Shown one piece after another: positions 1-8,200 of a DNA stretch of 17,639 bases (positions are counted from its first letter, which is position 1; each line of letters opens with the position of its first letter). Origin of the DNA: CAZDET01 sp964504335 (lineage in GTDB: Bacteria; Bacteroidota; Bacteroidia; Chitinophagales; Saprospiraceae); assembly GCA_964504335.1 (NCBI GenBank), contig CAZDET010000085.1, positions 1 to 17,639 on the forward strand, read 5' to 3'. The translations under genes were made by a program, and so were the position numbers. The notes below the pieces were generated by a model that saw nothing but the letters and a program-made list of their open reading frames with translations, was not told the origin of the DNA and ran no database searches.

Positions 1-12
1 ATCTATAATAGA

Positions 13-24
13 TGATTTAAATCA
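13..24. promoter_or_regulatory. 12-bp perfect palindrome
   Basis: TGATTTAAATCA is a perfect 12-nt palindrome lying 168 bp upstream of the large secreted-protein gene. A second small dyad, ATCTA-TAA-TAGAT, fills bases 1-13 just before it. Perfect palindromes of this length suit a dimeric regulator, but the site is close to the window edge and could equally belong to whatever lies upstream. No known operator is recognised. Confidence 0.25.
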
Positions 25-92
25 CCCTCGGTTCCAGTGCCGCTTACTATTCCACCTACTTCTCTTAAAAGCACCGGTCGCTTTCCAAAAAG

Positions 93-109
93 ACCGTTTG
101 ATAAACGGT
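93..109. promoter_or_regulatory. 7-bp perfect dyad with 3-nt spacer
   Basis: ACCGTTT-GAT-AAACGGT forms a perfect 7-bp stem with a 3-nt loop and is flanked by A-runs on both sides (bases 87-91 and 110-114). Read on the minus strand, the hairpin is followed by CTTTTT, which looks like an intrinsic terminator, but no minus-strand gene runs into it. It may be an operator or a 5'-leader hairpin of the gene starting at 193. Confidence 0.35.
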
Positions 110-192
110 AAAAACTTAAAAAGAGGCCTTATGGTTACAATTTTTCGCTCGCTTGAACTACATAATACCTAAACAAACTCACCACAAACACC

Positions 193-3100
193 ATGTATAA
201 CTCATATTCGCGCCTTTTTCTTCCCATTCTATGCATCACCCTCCTTTATTGCTGCTTTTCTCCATCTGCTTTGCCAGCCCAGTGCTGGAACTGGCAGAGC
301 CCTCAACCACACGGCTACACCTATGATGATCTGTTTTTCGTGGATACCTCCAACGGATGGCGAGTCGGCCGACAGGGAACCGCTGAAAAGACCAGCGACG
401 GCGGCAACTCCTGGATAGCAGTGGATGTAGGTACTTCCGCAGACTTGTACAACGTCTTCTTTGTCGATCCGAATGTTGGATGGATTTCGGGATCGAGTTT
501 GGGCACTATTTACAAAACGACCGATGGCGGGGCAAGTTGGCAGCAACAATCTTTAGAAGATGGCTCGGAGAGCACTGTGGGAGATCTTTTCTTCCTCGAT
601 GCCCAACGCGGATGGGCCGCGAGCAATAACCAGATTTACTACACCGAGGATGGTGGGGCTAGCTGGATGGCCGGAGCCCCCGAAACCGGCACGCGCGAGC
701 TGTTTTTCCTGGACGCGCTGAATGGATGGTCGGCTGGTGGTTTTTCGGAACCAAACTTAGCTCGGACCACCGACGGCGGTAGAACCTGGGAATCCGTATC
801 CGTTAGTGGAACCGATGGGCTAGATCAGCTCTTTTTTGTCGATTCCCAGCATGGTTGGACCGCTACCTCCAACGGGACTATTTTTCGCACCACCAATGGA
901 GGTACGGATTGGACAAGGGTTAATGACAACCTCGAGTTCGGAGTCTCTGATCTCTTTTTCATCGATGATAATACTGGCTGGGCCGTCGGCAGTGTCGGTC
1001 ATATCCAAAAAACCACCGATGGTGGGCAGACCTGGGTAGAGCTGAACGACGGAAATGCCTCGGACTTGAGCAGTGACCTTTCTGCCGTTTTCTTCACCGA
1101 TGCTCAAAACGGCTGGGTAGTAGGTACTGCTGGAGCCGTATCGAGGACCTCCGACGGTGGCCAAACCTGGACCGTACTAAGCGGATCAAACAGCAATGCC
1201 GAAAGCGTTTTTTTTCTGGATGAAAACGTGGGGTGGGCCGTCGTTGGAAGAACCATCTTGAAAACTACGAACGGCGGAACAGACTGGTCGGTGCAGCACA
1301 ACTCCGGACTGGTAGTTAACGATGTCTTCTTCGTCGATTCTCAAACGGGGTGGTATGTAGGTAGTTCGGGAGTCTACCGATCCACAGATGGAGGGGCTAC
1401 CTGGGCACGCCAGCTTAATCCAAGTGAGGCGATGGTAGCTGTCCACTTTGTGAATAGTCAAATCGGCTGGGTATCTGGCCAAAATGGGGCTATTTACAAA
1501 ACCACCGACGGCGGCAACTCCTGGCTCCGCCAATCCACCAATATATCCGACAACATTCAAAGCTTATTTTTCCGAAATGCTCAATTGGGCTGGGCCACTG
1601 CCGGCCAAAACACGATCCTTATTACCCCCAACGGCGGTGCCACCTGGAATATCCAAATCATCGGGCCTGTCAAAACGATTAATCCGAGATCCGTTTTCTT
1701 CGTTAGCGACCAGGTAGGGTTTGTCGCTGGCTCCGGGGATGCAGGCCCATTATTAAAATCAACGGATGGAGGCACTTCCTGGGATACCGTTCGCATCGGG
1801 CCTCGCGTGAGTACCCAATTCCCGTTTAGTGAGCAATATACAAGTATCCATTTCGTGAATGAGCAAGTTGGTTGGGTGGTAGGAACGCGGGTGCTCAAAA
1901 CCGAGGATGGCGGCAATTACTGGTTCGAACTCGGCAGCGGCTCGGCTAATTTCCTGACCGACGTCTTTTTCGTGCGCGAAAACAAAGGCTGGGCCGTCGG
2001 ATTCGACGGCACCATTCTGCACTACGATGTTACCCAGATCCCCTTTTGCAATCTCACCATGCAAACGCCCGCCCACCAGGAAACCGACGTAACTCGCACC
2101 CCGGATATCACCTGGACGGAGCCCGAGGGCTGCGTCGCCGGCTATGTGTTGCGACTCGGCACCAGCTCCGGGGCGAGCGACCTGCTAGACACCACACTGT
2201 ATGGACTGCCGAACTATCAAGTCGTCGATCCCCTCCCCTACGATACCGAAGTATTCGTCAATATCATGCCCTTCAACTGCGAGGGAACGGCCAGCGGTTG
2301 CCAGGAATTTACCTTCACTACCGAGGCGCTGAATTGTGCCACCCGCGACTCCCTTACACTAACCTTGCTGTACGAAGAATGGAACGGAGCTAGCTGGGAG
2401 CCTTCCAAACGCTGGGACCTCCTGACTCCCATTGCCACCTGGTTTGGCGTGCAGCAAGATATGGAAGGTTGTGTCACGGAGTTGATCCTGCCCGATCTAG
2501 AACTCACGGGTACAATTCCGGAGGCAATCGCCGATCTGGAAGCGTTGGAAATGCTACACCTTTTTAATAACAACCTTCAGGGAAGCATTCCCACACGGCT
2601 TGGCGACCTGATGCAACTTCGGCAATTGTACTTGTACGAAAATCAACTCAGCGGTGCGATTCCGTCGGCATTAGGTAACCTATCGACCCTAGAAGAACTC
2701 CTTTTGTACAGAAATAACCTCGATGGAACAGTACCGACGCAAATCGGGAACCTTTCCAATTTGACCACTTTGCTGCTCTACGAAAACCAGTTGGATAATA
2801 ACATCCCTCCCGAGCTTGGAAATCTGGATCAATTGCAAATCCTCTCCCTTGGCGAAAACAACTTCAATGGTTCAATTCCTACACAACTGGGCAATCTTTC
2901 AAATTTGAAAGAACTTTACCTATATACTAATAATTTAGAAGGCGTAATTCCCGCTTCATTTTCCAATTTAGTCAATCTCCAAATCTTCACAGTGGGAAGT
3001 AATGCACTTACTGGTGCTATACCCGCCTTTCTCGGTGACCTATCCTCGTTGAGAGAATTGTATTTGTACGAAAACCAATTCACAGGCCCACTTCCACCGG

Positions 3101-4371
3101 AACTGGCCGGTTTGTCTCAATTGAGCATATTACAACTGAATAACAACTTATTGGAAGGCTGTTTCCCGATGGAATACGAGGCATTCTGTGGCATTAGTTT
3201 CGATTTTTCACAAAATGACAACTTGATTGAAGGTGGGGATTTCCCCGGATTTTGCGCGGGCACCTTAGACAACTTCATCACTACTCCTTTAGATACGGCC
3301 ATCTGCGAGGGAAACACTCTGCAGATTGCAGATACAACCCTCACCACCGCAGGACAGCACCAACTTTTACTGCCGGGTATGCTGAATTGCGATACCATTC
3401 TCGATGTGAATTTAACCATTCATCCCATCGAGCAAACCACCTTAGATACCTTTATCTGCCCTGGTACAAGCGTTCCCATGGAAAATATGGAGGTAGCGAG
3501 TACCGGCTGCGATAGCATTATCACGCTAAATCCATTGGAGTTACCAATGGCAGATGCCGGAATGGATCGCCAGACCTGCGATCCCGAATTCCAATTAAAC
3601 GCCCTGCCCCCCGCGGAGGGTGTCAGCGGCGTATGGACCAGCAACACCGGATCGGTTTCTTTTTCTGATGCGACCGACCCAACGGCCTTTGCTTTCGATT
3701 TGGCGCTGGGGCAAAACGAATTTCAATGGACTCTAAGTTACCCAGGCTGCCCCGAGTATAGTTCGGATATATTAACCATCCGCTACACCGACGGATTCGG
3801 CAACCTAAACGCAGCGAATGATGCCTACGAACTGGACGAATCCGGGCAGCTCGCAGCCAATGTCCTGGACAACGACGATTATCCTAATACCGAATTAATC
3901 CGGGTACGCCTGATCGACAACAATCAGGTGGCCGGGGAGGCCCAACTGGATAGCGTCGGTAATTTGTCGTTTAGGCTCGATGAGGAGGCTAACTTGTTAA
4001 ATATTGGCCTGCTGTACCGAATTGAATACCGCGACTGCCCGGACGTGTTTTCGGACGCGGGTATTTCCATTACACTAGCCGATGATGTCGTCAGTATTCC
4101 GCTGGTTTTCACACCGAACGGAGATGGCGTAAACGACTTTTTCGTCATTCCGGAATTGGATGAAACACCCGATGAATTTCCCAGCAATAGCCTCACTGTG
4201 ATCAATCGATGGGGTGATGTCGTTTACCAAAGTAAACCGTACAACAATGACTGGGACGGCAAACATTACCAGAATAATAAAATGTTGCCCGCAGGAACGT
4301 ACTTTTGCATTATTCGACTAAATGTAGCGGAAGGGCTCATCCGGACGGAGATGGTCACCTTGATTCGGTAA
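193..4371 (+). CDS. Giant secreted multidomain protein: YCF48 propeller, FN3, plant-type LRR, T9SS type B C-terminal domain
   Basis: A 1392-aa protein predicted to be exported by Sec and then by the type IX system. The signal peptide spans about residues 1-29, with a hydrophobic core and likely cleavage in ALPA-Q. Residues about 45-610 hold 13 repeats of about 42 aa with the pattern FFVD-x-GW-x-G followed by K/R-T-x-DGG-xx-W, typical of YCF48/BNR-like beta-propellers. An FN3-like domain (617-715) contains the TPDITWTEPEGC stretch. Ten 24-aa leucine-rich repeats of plant type (LxxLxLxxNxLxGxIPxxLGxL) follow at about 764-1003. Then come Cys-containing Ig-like modules and a cadherin-like piece (ANDAYELDESG, NVLDND) near 1207. 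Residues 1302-1392 match the gliding-motility/T9SS type B domain (FTPNGDGVND, INRWGDVVYQS, GTYFCII). The protein is probably surface-attached or released and acts in adhesion or binding; its ligand is unknown. The ATG at 193 gives a clean signal peptide. Confidence 0.92.
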   Translation: MYNSYSRLFLPILCITLLYCCFSPSALPAQCWNWQSPQPHGYTYDDLFFVDTSNGWRVGRQGTAEKTSDGGNSWIAVDVGTSADLYNVFFVDPNVGWISGSSLGTIYKTTDGGASWQQQSLEDGSESTVGDLFFLDAQRGWAASNNQIYYTEDGGASWMAGAPETGTRELFFLDALNGWSAGGFSEPNLARTTDGGRTWESVSVSGTDGLDQLFFVDSQHGWTATSNGTIFRTTNGGTDWTRVNDNLEFGVSDLFFIDDNTGWAVGSVGHIQKTTDGGQTWVELNDGNASDLSSDLSAVFFTDAQNGWVVGTAGAVSRTSDGGQTWTVLSGSNSNAESVFFLDENVGWAVVGRTILKTTNGGTDWSVQHNSGLVVNDVFFVDSQTGWYVGSSGVYRSTDGGATWARQLNPSEAMVAVHFVNSQIGWVSGQNGAIYKTTDGGNSWLRQSTNISDNIQSLFFRNAQLGWATAGQNTILITPNGGATWNIQIIGPVKTINPRSVFFVSDQVGFVAGSGDAGPLLKSTDGGTSWDTVRIGPRVSTQFPFSEQYTSIHFVNEQVGWVVGTRVLKTEDGGNYWFELGSGSANFLTDVFFVRENKGWAVGFDGTILHYDVTQIPFCNLTMQTPAHQETDVTRTPDITWTEPEGCVAGYVLRLGTSSGASDLLDTTLYGLPNYQVVDPLPYDTEVFVNIMPFNCEGTASGCQEFTFTTEALNCATRDSLTLTLLYEEWNGASWEPSKRWDLLTPIATWFGVQQDMEGCVTELILPDLELTGTIPEAIADLEALEMLHLFNNNLQGSIPTRLGDLMQLRQLYLYENQLSGAIPSALGNLSTLEELLLYRNNLDGTVPTQIGNLSNLTTLLLYENQLDNNIPPELGNLDQLQILSLGENNFNGSIPTQLGNLSNLKELYLYTNNLEGVIPASFSNLVNLQIFTVGSNALTGAIPAFLGDLSSLRELYLYENQFTGPLPPELAGLSQLSILQLNNNLLEGCFPMEYEAFCGISFDFSQNDNLIEGGDFPGFCAGTLDNFITTPLDTAICEGNTLQIADTTLTTAGQHQLLLPGMLNCDTILDVNLTIHPIEQTTLDTFICPGTSVPMENMEVASTGCDSIITLNPLELPMADAGMDRQTCDPEFQLNALPPAEGVSGVWTSNTGSVSFSDATDPTAFAFDLALGQNEFQWTLSYPGCPEYSSDILTIRYTDGFGNLNAANDAYELDESGQLAANVLDNDDYPNTELIRVRLIDNNQVAGEAQLDSVGNLSFRLDEEANLLNIGLLYRIEYRDCPDVFSDAGISITLADDVVSIPLVFTPNGDGVNDFFVIPELDETPDEFPSNSLTVINRWGDVVYQSKPYNNDWDGKHYQNNKMLPAGTYFCIIRLNVAEGLIRTEMVTLIR
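325..2028 (+). repeat. YCF48/BNR-type protein repeat array (13 units)
   Basis: Thirteen copies of a T-x-D/N-GG-xx-W motif recur about every 126 nt between about 388 and 1897, each preceded by FF-x-D/N and GW. The units are diverged at DNA level, so this is an old coding repeat and not a recently expanded satellite. The copy number suits one or two stacked beta-propellers. Confidence 0.85.
2482..3201 (+). repeat. Ten 24-aa plant-type leucine-rich repeats
   Basis: Ten units of 72 bp encode the pattern LxxLxLxxNxLxGxIPxxLGNL. Near-identical cores such as LYLYENQ occur in units 3 and 9, with close variants in units 4 and 5. Several units (lines around 2821-3000) are clearly more AT-rich than the flanking propeller and FN3 coding DNA, which suggests a separate history for this block. 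Confidence 0.85.
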
Positions 4372-4403
4372 GTCTTTTCCTGGTTTTTATAAAATTCTTA
4401 TTC

Positions 4404-5141
4404 GTGCAGCAACAGGCCAGCGGCACTTTCGAGCTTCATCGGCCCGACGATATTGTGTTCAAGGGGGGGTTCGGACTCGTCCGGGGAGAACTGGGTGATT
4501 TACTCGCTCATACCGCTGACTTGCACTACCACGAGCACAGCCAATTCGGGCAACTGAAATTCGATCGCCGCCGAAAGAGCTATCTCCTGGGCCGCCTGGC
4601 TGCCAAACAGGCCGTTGGTGCGCTAACGGGTATTCAGCGGATGGACACGATCTGGATTGATTCGGGCGTATTCACGCATCCGGTGGTCAAGCTCGAAGGC
4701 CATCCGAACATCGGCACCAGCATTAGTCATTGCAACACCCTCGGTATCGCACTAGCTTATCCGGAGGCCCACCCGTTGGGTGTCGATCTGGAACTGATCG
4801 ACGAGGCGCGATTGGATATTCTAGAAAAACATTCGACCGAACGGGAACGGCAGTTCTTCGCCGCGCTAGGCTATAATAAGCCCATCAGCTATACCATCCT
4901 CTGGACCATCAAGGAAAGCCTCTCCAAAGCGCTGCGCACCGGCCTGACCGTCGATTTGAAGTTGCTGGAGATCAAATCGCTGATTCCCTCCGCCTCTTTT
5001 GTCCAGGGGGAGTATACCTACTTCGGCCAGTACAAGTTTTTTGCCTCCTATTCCGATACCTACGCAGTGGCGGTGGTGCTTCCCAAAAAAACGAAGACGG
5101 ATTTAGCGAGCTTCTGGGAGGCGTTTCAGCGGATTGCCTAG
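4404..5141 (+). CDS. 4'-phosphopantetheinyl transferase superfamily protein
   Basis: Transfers the phosphopantetheine arm of CoA to a serine of acyl- or peptidyl-carrier proteins, in the cytoplasm. The family signature is present: RRKSYLLGRLAAKQA (56-70), SISH (106-109), the Mg2+/CoA-binding GVDLE (D128, E130), and WTIKESLSKAL with W167, K170, E171 and K175. At about 245 aa it has the size of Sfp-type enzymes. An open frame extends back to 4305 but would overlap the end of the upstream gene. The first plausible start after that gene's stop is GTG 4404, 32 bp downstream; no ATG lies nearby and no Shine-Dalgarno is visible, so the start is uncertain. No carrier protein, PKS or NRPS gene is in the window, so the substrate is unknown. 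The family call is firm. Confidence 0.88.
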   Translation: MQQQASGTFELHRPDDIVFKGGFGLVRGELGDLLAHTADLHYHEHSQFGQLKFDRRRKSYLLGRLAAKQAVGALTGIQRMDTIWIDSGVFTHPVVKLEGHPNIGTSISHCNTLGIALAYPEAHPLGVDLELIDEARLDILEKHSTERERQFFAALGYNKPISYTILWTIKESLSKALRTGLTVDLKLLEIKSLIPSASFVQGEYTYFGQYKFFASYSDTYAVAVVLPKKTKTDLASFWEAFQRIA

Positions 5142-5236
5142 CCTTCCTTTCGCTTTTTCTCTTACTTTAACGTAGGATTTGGGTTTGAAAGCCAATTTTT
5201 CTAATATGCTTGGCTGCCCGAAAATGCAAATCTCGT

Positions 5237-5244
5237 TACTTTAG
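5237..5244 (+). promoter_or_regulatory. Candidate Bacteroidota -7 box upstream of the CHAT-STAND gene
   Basis: TACTTTAG resembles the Bacteroidota -7 consensus TAnnTTTG and ends 22 bp before ATG 5267, implying a leader of about 15 nt. A TTG at 5210-5212 could be the -33 element, but its spacer of 24 nt is longer than usual. The same octamer occurs on the minus strand upstream of the oligopeptidase gene. This is a motif match only. Confidence 0.35.
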
Positions 5245-5266
5245 CTCCGATACATACCACCCATAT

Positions 5267-8200
5267 ATGAAACCCATACTTCTCTTCGCCTTTGCGAACG
5301 ATGCCGATCGTCCACTCGATTCCCTGGCTATCGAACGCAAACTTATTCAGGAAAAACTGCTCGACGCTGCCGTAGAGGAGCTTTGTGAAGTCCGTGTTAT
5401 CGAACCCGCCAACATCGACTCTATTCTGGAGGCCTTCCAGAAGTATCCCGATCGGATTGCCGTTTTTCACTACGCCGGACACGCAAATGACTACCAACTC
5501 TGTCTCGAACAGTCGGATGGGAGTGCCGAAATTGCCCATGCGGGTGGGTTTGCGGAATTTTTAGCCCTCCAGCGGGGGCTGCAGCTCATATTCCTGAACG
5601 GTTGCTCGACGCAGGCACAAGTAGAAGATTTACTGCAGGCCCGGATAGGGGGCGTCATTGCTACCTCCAAGGCCATTAGCGATAAGGTGGCCACCCAGTT
5701 CTCCGCTAATTTTTACCACAGCCTTGGATCAGGTGATGGCATTCAGAAGGCCTTTGAGGAAGCAGCCGCTGCTGTAAAAATGCGAGTAGGTACAGGAGAG
5801 CAACACCGAGGCCTTTTTTACGATGAGCCTACCGAGTACGCCGATCGGTTCCCCTGGGATTTCTACGTCAGCGATGGGTCCGATATCATTCGGGAATGGA
5901 ACCTACCTGGTGCGTCCGGCAATCCGCTGTTCGGGCTGCCGAAGCCGCCGCAGATTCCACTGCCCGAGCGGCCGTTTCGCTACTTGCGCTGGTTTCATCC
6001 GGAAGATGCGGAGGTCTTTTTCGGGCGCGCCTACCAGATTCGGGAATTATACGATAAGATTGCCGACCCCAATATGCCCTTCGTCATTCATCTGTACGGA
6101 CGTTCGGGCGTGGGAAAGTCTTCCCTGCTGGCTGCCGGATTACTGCCGCGGCTCCAATCCGATCACGAGGTGCTGTATTTGAGGCGCAGCCAGCAATCCG
6201 GCGTGTTGCCCGTACTGGCAAATGCCCTGCAAACCTCCGAAGAGCCAACGGCCATTCGTACCGCCTGGCAGCACCGAGAACAACAACAGCAAAAACCACT
6301 AACGGTCATTCTGGATCAGATCGAAGAAATTTATACCCGCCCGCTAATGGGAGCTACGAACGATCTGCCCGACGCAGAATCCGACGAACTCGGAGCGCTG
6401 CTGGAAGTAGTACTACAACTTCAGGCTCCCGGCACGGCTATCCAGGGCAAGTTGATCTTTTCCTACCGCAAGGAATACCTTGCGGAAATCGAAAATCGAT
6501 TCCTCCAGGCACGCATCGCTTACGACAAGTTATTTCTAGAGAATCTTCGCCACAACGACATTCTCGCCGCCATTTCGGGACTGACCAAATCTCCCCGGAC
6601 CCGCGACAAATACCACCTCGAAATAGAGCCAGGCCTTCCCACCATCATTACCGATGATTTATTGGAAGATCGCGACTCCCCCATCGCCCCTGTGCTCCAG
6701 ATTCTGCTTTCCAAAATGTGGGATGAAACCCCACTACAGAACGGCGCGCGTACCTTCACCACCGATACCTACCAACAACTCAAACGGGAAGGCCTCCTAT
6801 TAGGCGATTTCCTGGATCAGAAACTCGACGAGCTACGGGAGTGGAACGCTCAGGTAGTCGACTCGGGATTGGTGTTGGGGCTACTCCTCTTCCACACCAC
6901 ACCCAAGGGCACGGCCGCTCGCCGTGGCCTCGACGAGATTGAAGCCCGCTACCCGCAACACAGCGCTCTGTTGCCTTCCCTGCTCACCGAACTGAAAAAC
7001 CGCTACCTACTCGTAGAGGTAAGCAATTCCAAAAACGGAGGCGGCAGGGCCCTGAGCCTGGCCCACGATACCCTTGCTCCGCTATTACGAGAAATGAGCC
7101 TCACATCCGACTATCCCGGACAAAAAGCCCACCGAATACTCACCAACAAAATCGCCGATTGGAAAGCCGGTGACATCGGCAATGCCCTTGATTCCATAGA
7201 CCTAGCTGCCGTAGAGGAGGGACAGTGGGGCATGCGGGCCTGGACGAAAGAAGAACAGCAACTCGTGGAAGCCAGCCGGGAGCGGCGGGCCCGTCGCCGA
7301 CGCACCCGCCGCCGGGTCATCGCCGGGGGTATTGGCATGCTGGTGTTGATCATCGGAGCCAGCATCGTCGCCTGGATCTTTCAAGGCATGGCAAAACGGG
7401 AAGCCGCCAATGCCGCCCTCCAGGCGGAACGCGCCGAAAAGCAGGCGCTTTTGGCCACCTCAAACAGCCTTTCGGCTACCTCTATCCTGGAAAAGGAAAC
7501 CAGCCCGACGACCGCTTTTCGCCTGGCAGAGTACGCCCTGGCCTACGATAGCACCAACGCCCGAGCCTACAGTGCCCTCCTGCAAGCATATTATCAAAGC
7601 CCGTACTTTTTCGACGGTCAATGGTACGCCAGTCCTTTCTTTTTAGAGGCCAGCCGAGAATCAGTCCCTGCTCTCTACCCCTATTCCGAGTACGTGCTTT
7701 ATCCAACGAAACCCGGTGCCGATTACGAAGCATCCTATCAAGAAGTCCAGGCGCTCCAAACTCGACTAAACGCCCTGTTTGGTGACAACGGCCCCGCTGC
7801 AGAAACGGAGTTCGTCTATATTGAAAAAGCCGTATTCTCTCCGAGTAAGAAGTACGTATTGCTGGCATTCGAGTCACAATCCGACTTTTCCGTACCCTCC
7901 GTAGAAGTTTGGCCGATCAATGGCAATGAACCGATCTACAAGGCCTTCTTGAGTTATTCACAAATGGACCAGGACTACTTCACCACGGCCAATTTTTCTT
8001 TTGATGATCGCTACGTGGCCGTGCCACAGGAAAACCGCGTAGTTCTGATCGACCTGGAACAGTACAACTCCCGTTTTGCGCCGGAGCAACAAGCCGAAGC
8101 CAGCGTTCAATTCGGCAGTTCCACTGCAGAAGTGTTGCAAACCTATTTCAGTCGGGAAGACTACCTGATAAGCAGTGTGGATGCGCGCGGTGAAACCCAC

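Noticed and set aside
325..3201. Regular DNA repeats considered as a CRISPR array or satellite
   Set aside because: The periodicity (about 126 nt and 72 nt) is in-frame protein repeats of YCF48 and LRR type within one open frame.
4305..4403. N-terminal extension of the phosphopantetheinyl transferase from ATG 4305
   Set aside because: It overlaps the last 67 bases of the secreted-protein gene in another frame and encodes nothing like the enzyme.
5210..5266. TTG start of the CHAT-STAND gene 19 codons upstream
   Set aside because: The extra residues do not match a CHAT start and would remove the candidate promoter; ATG 5267 begins the first beta strand.
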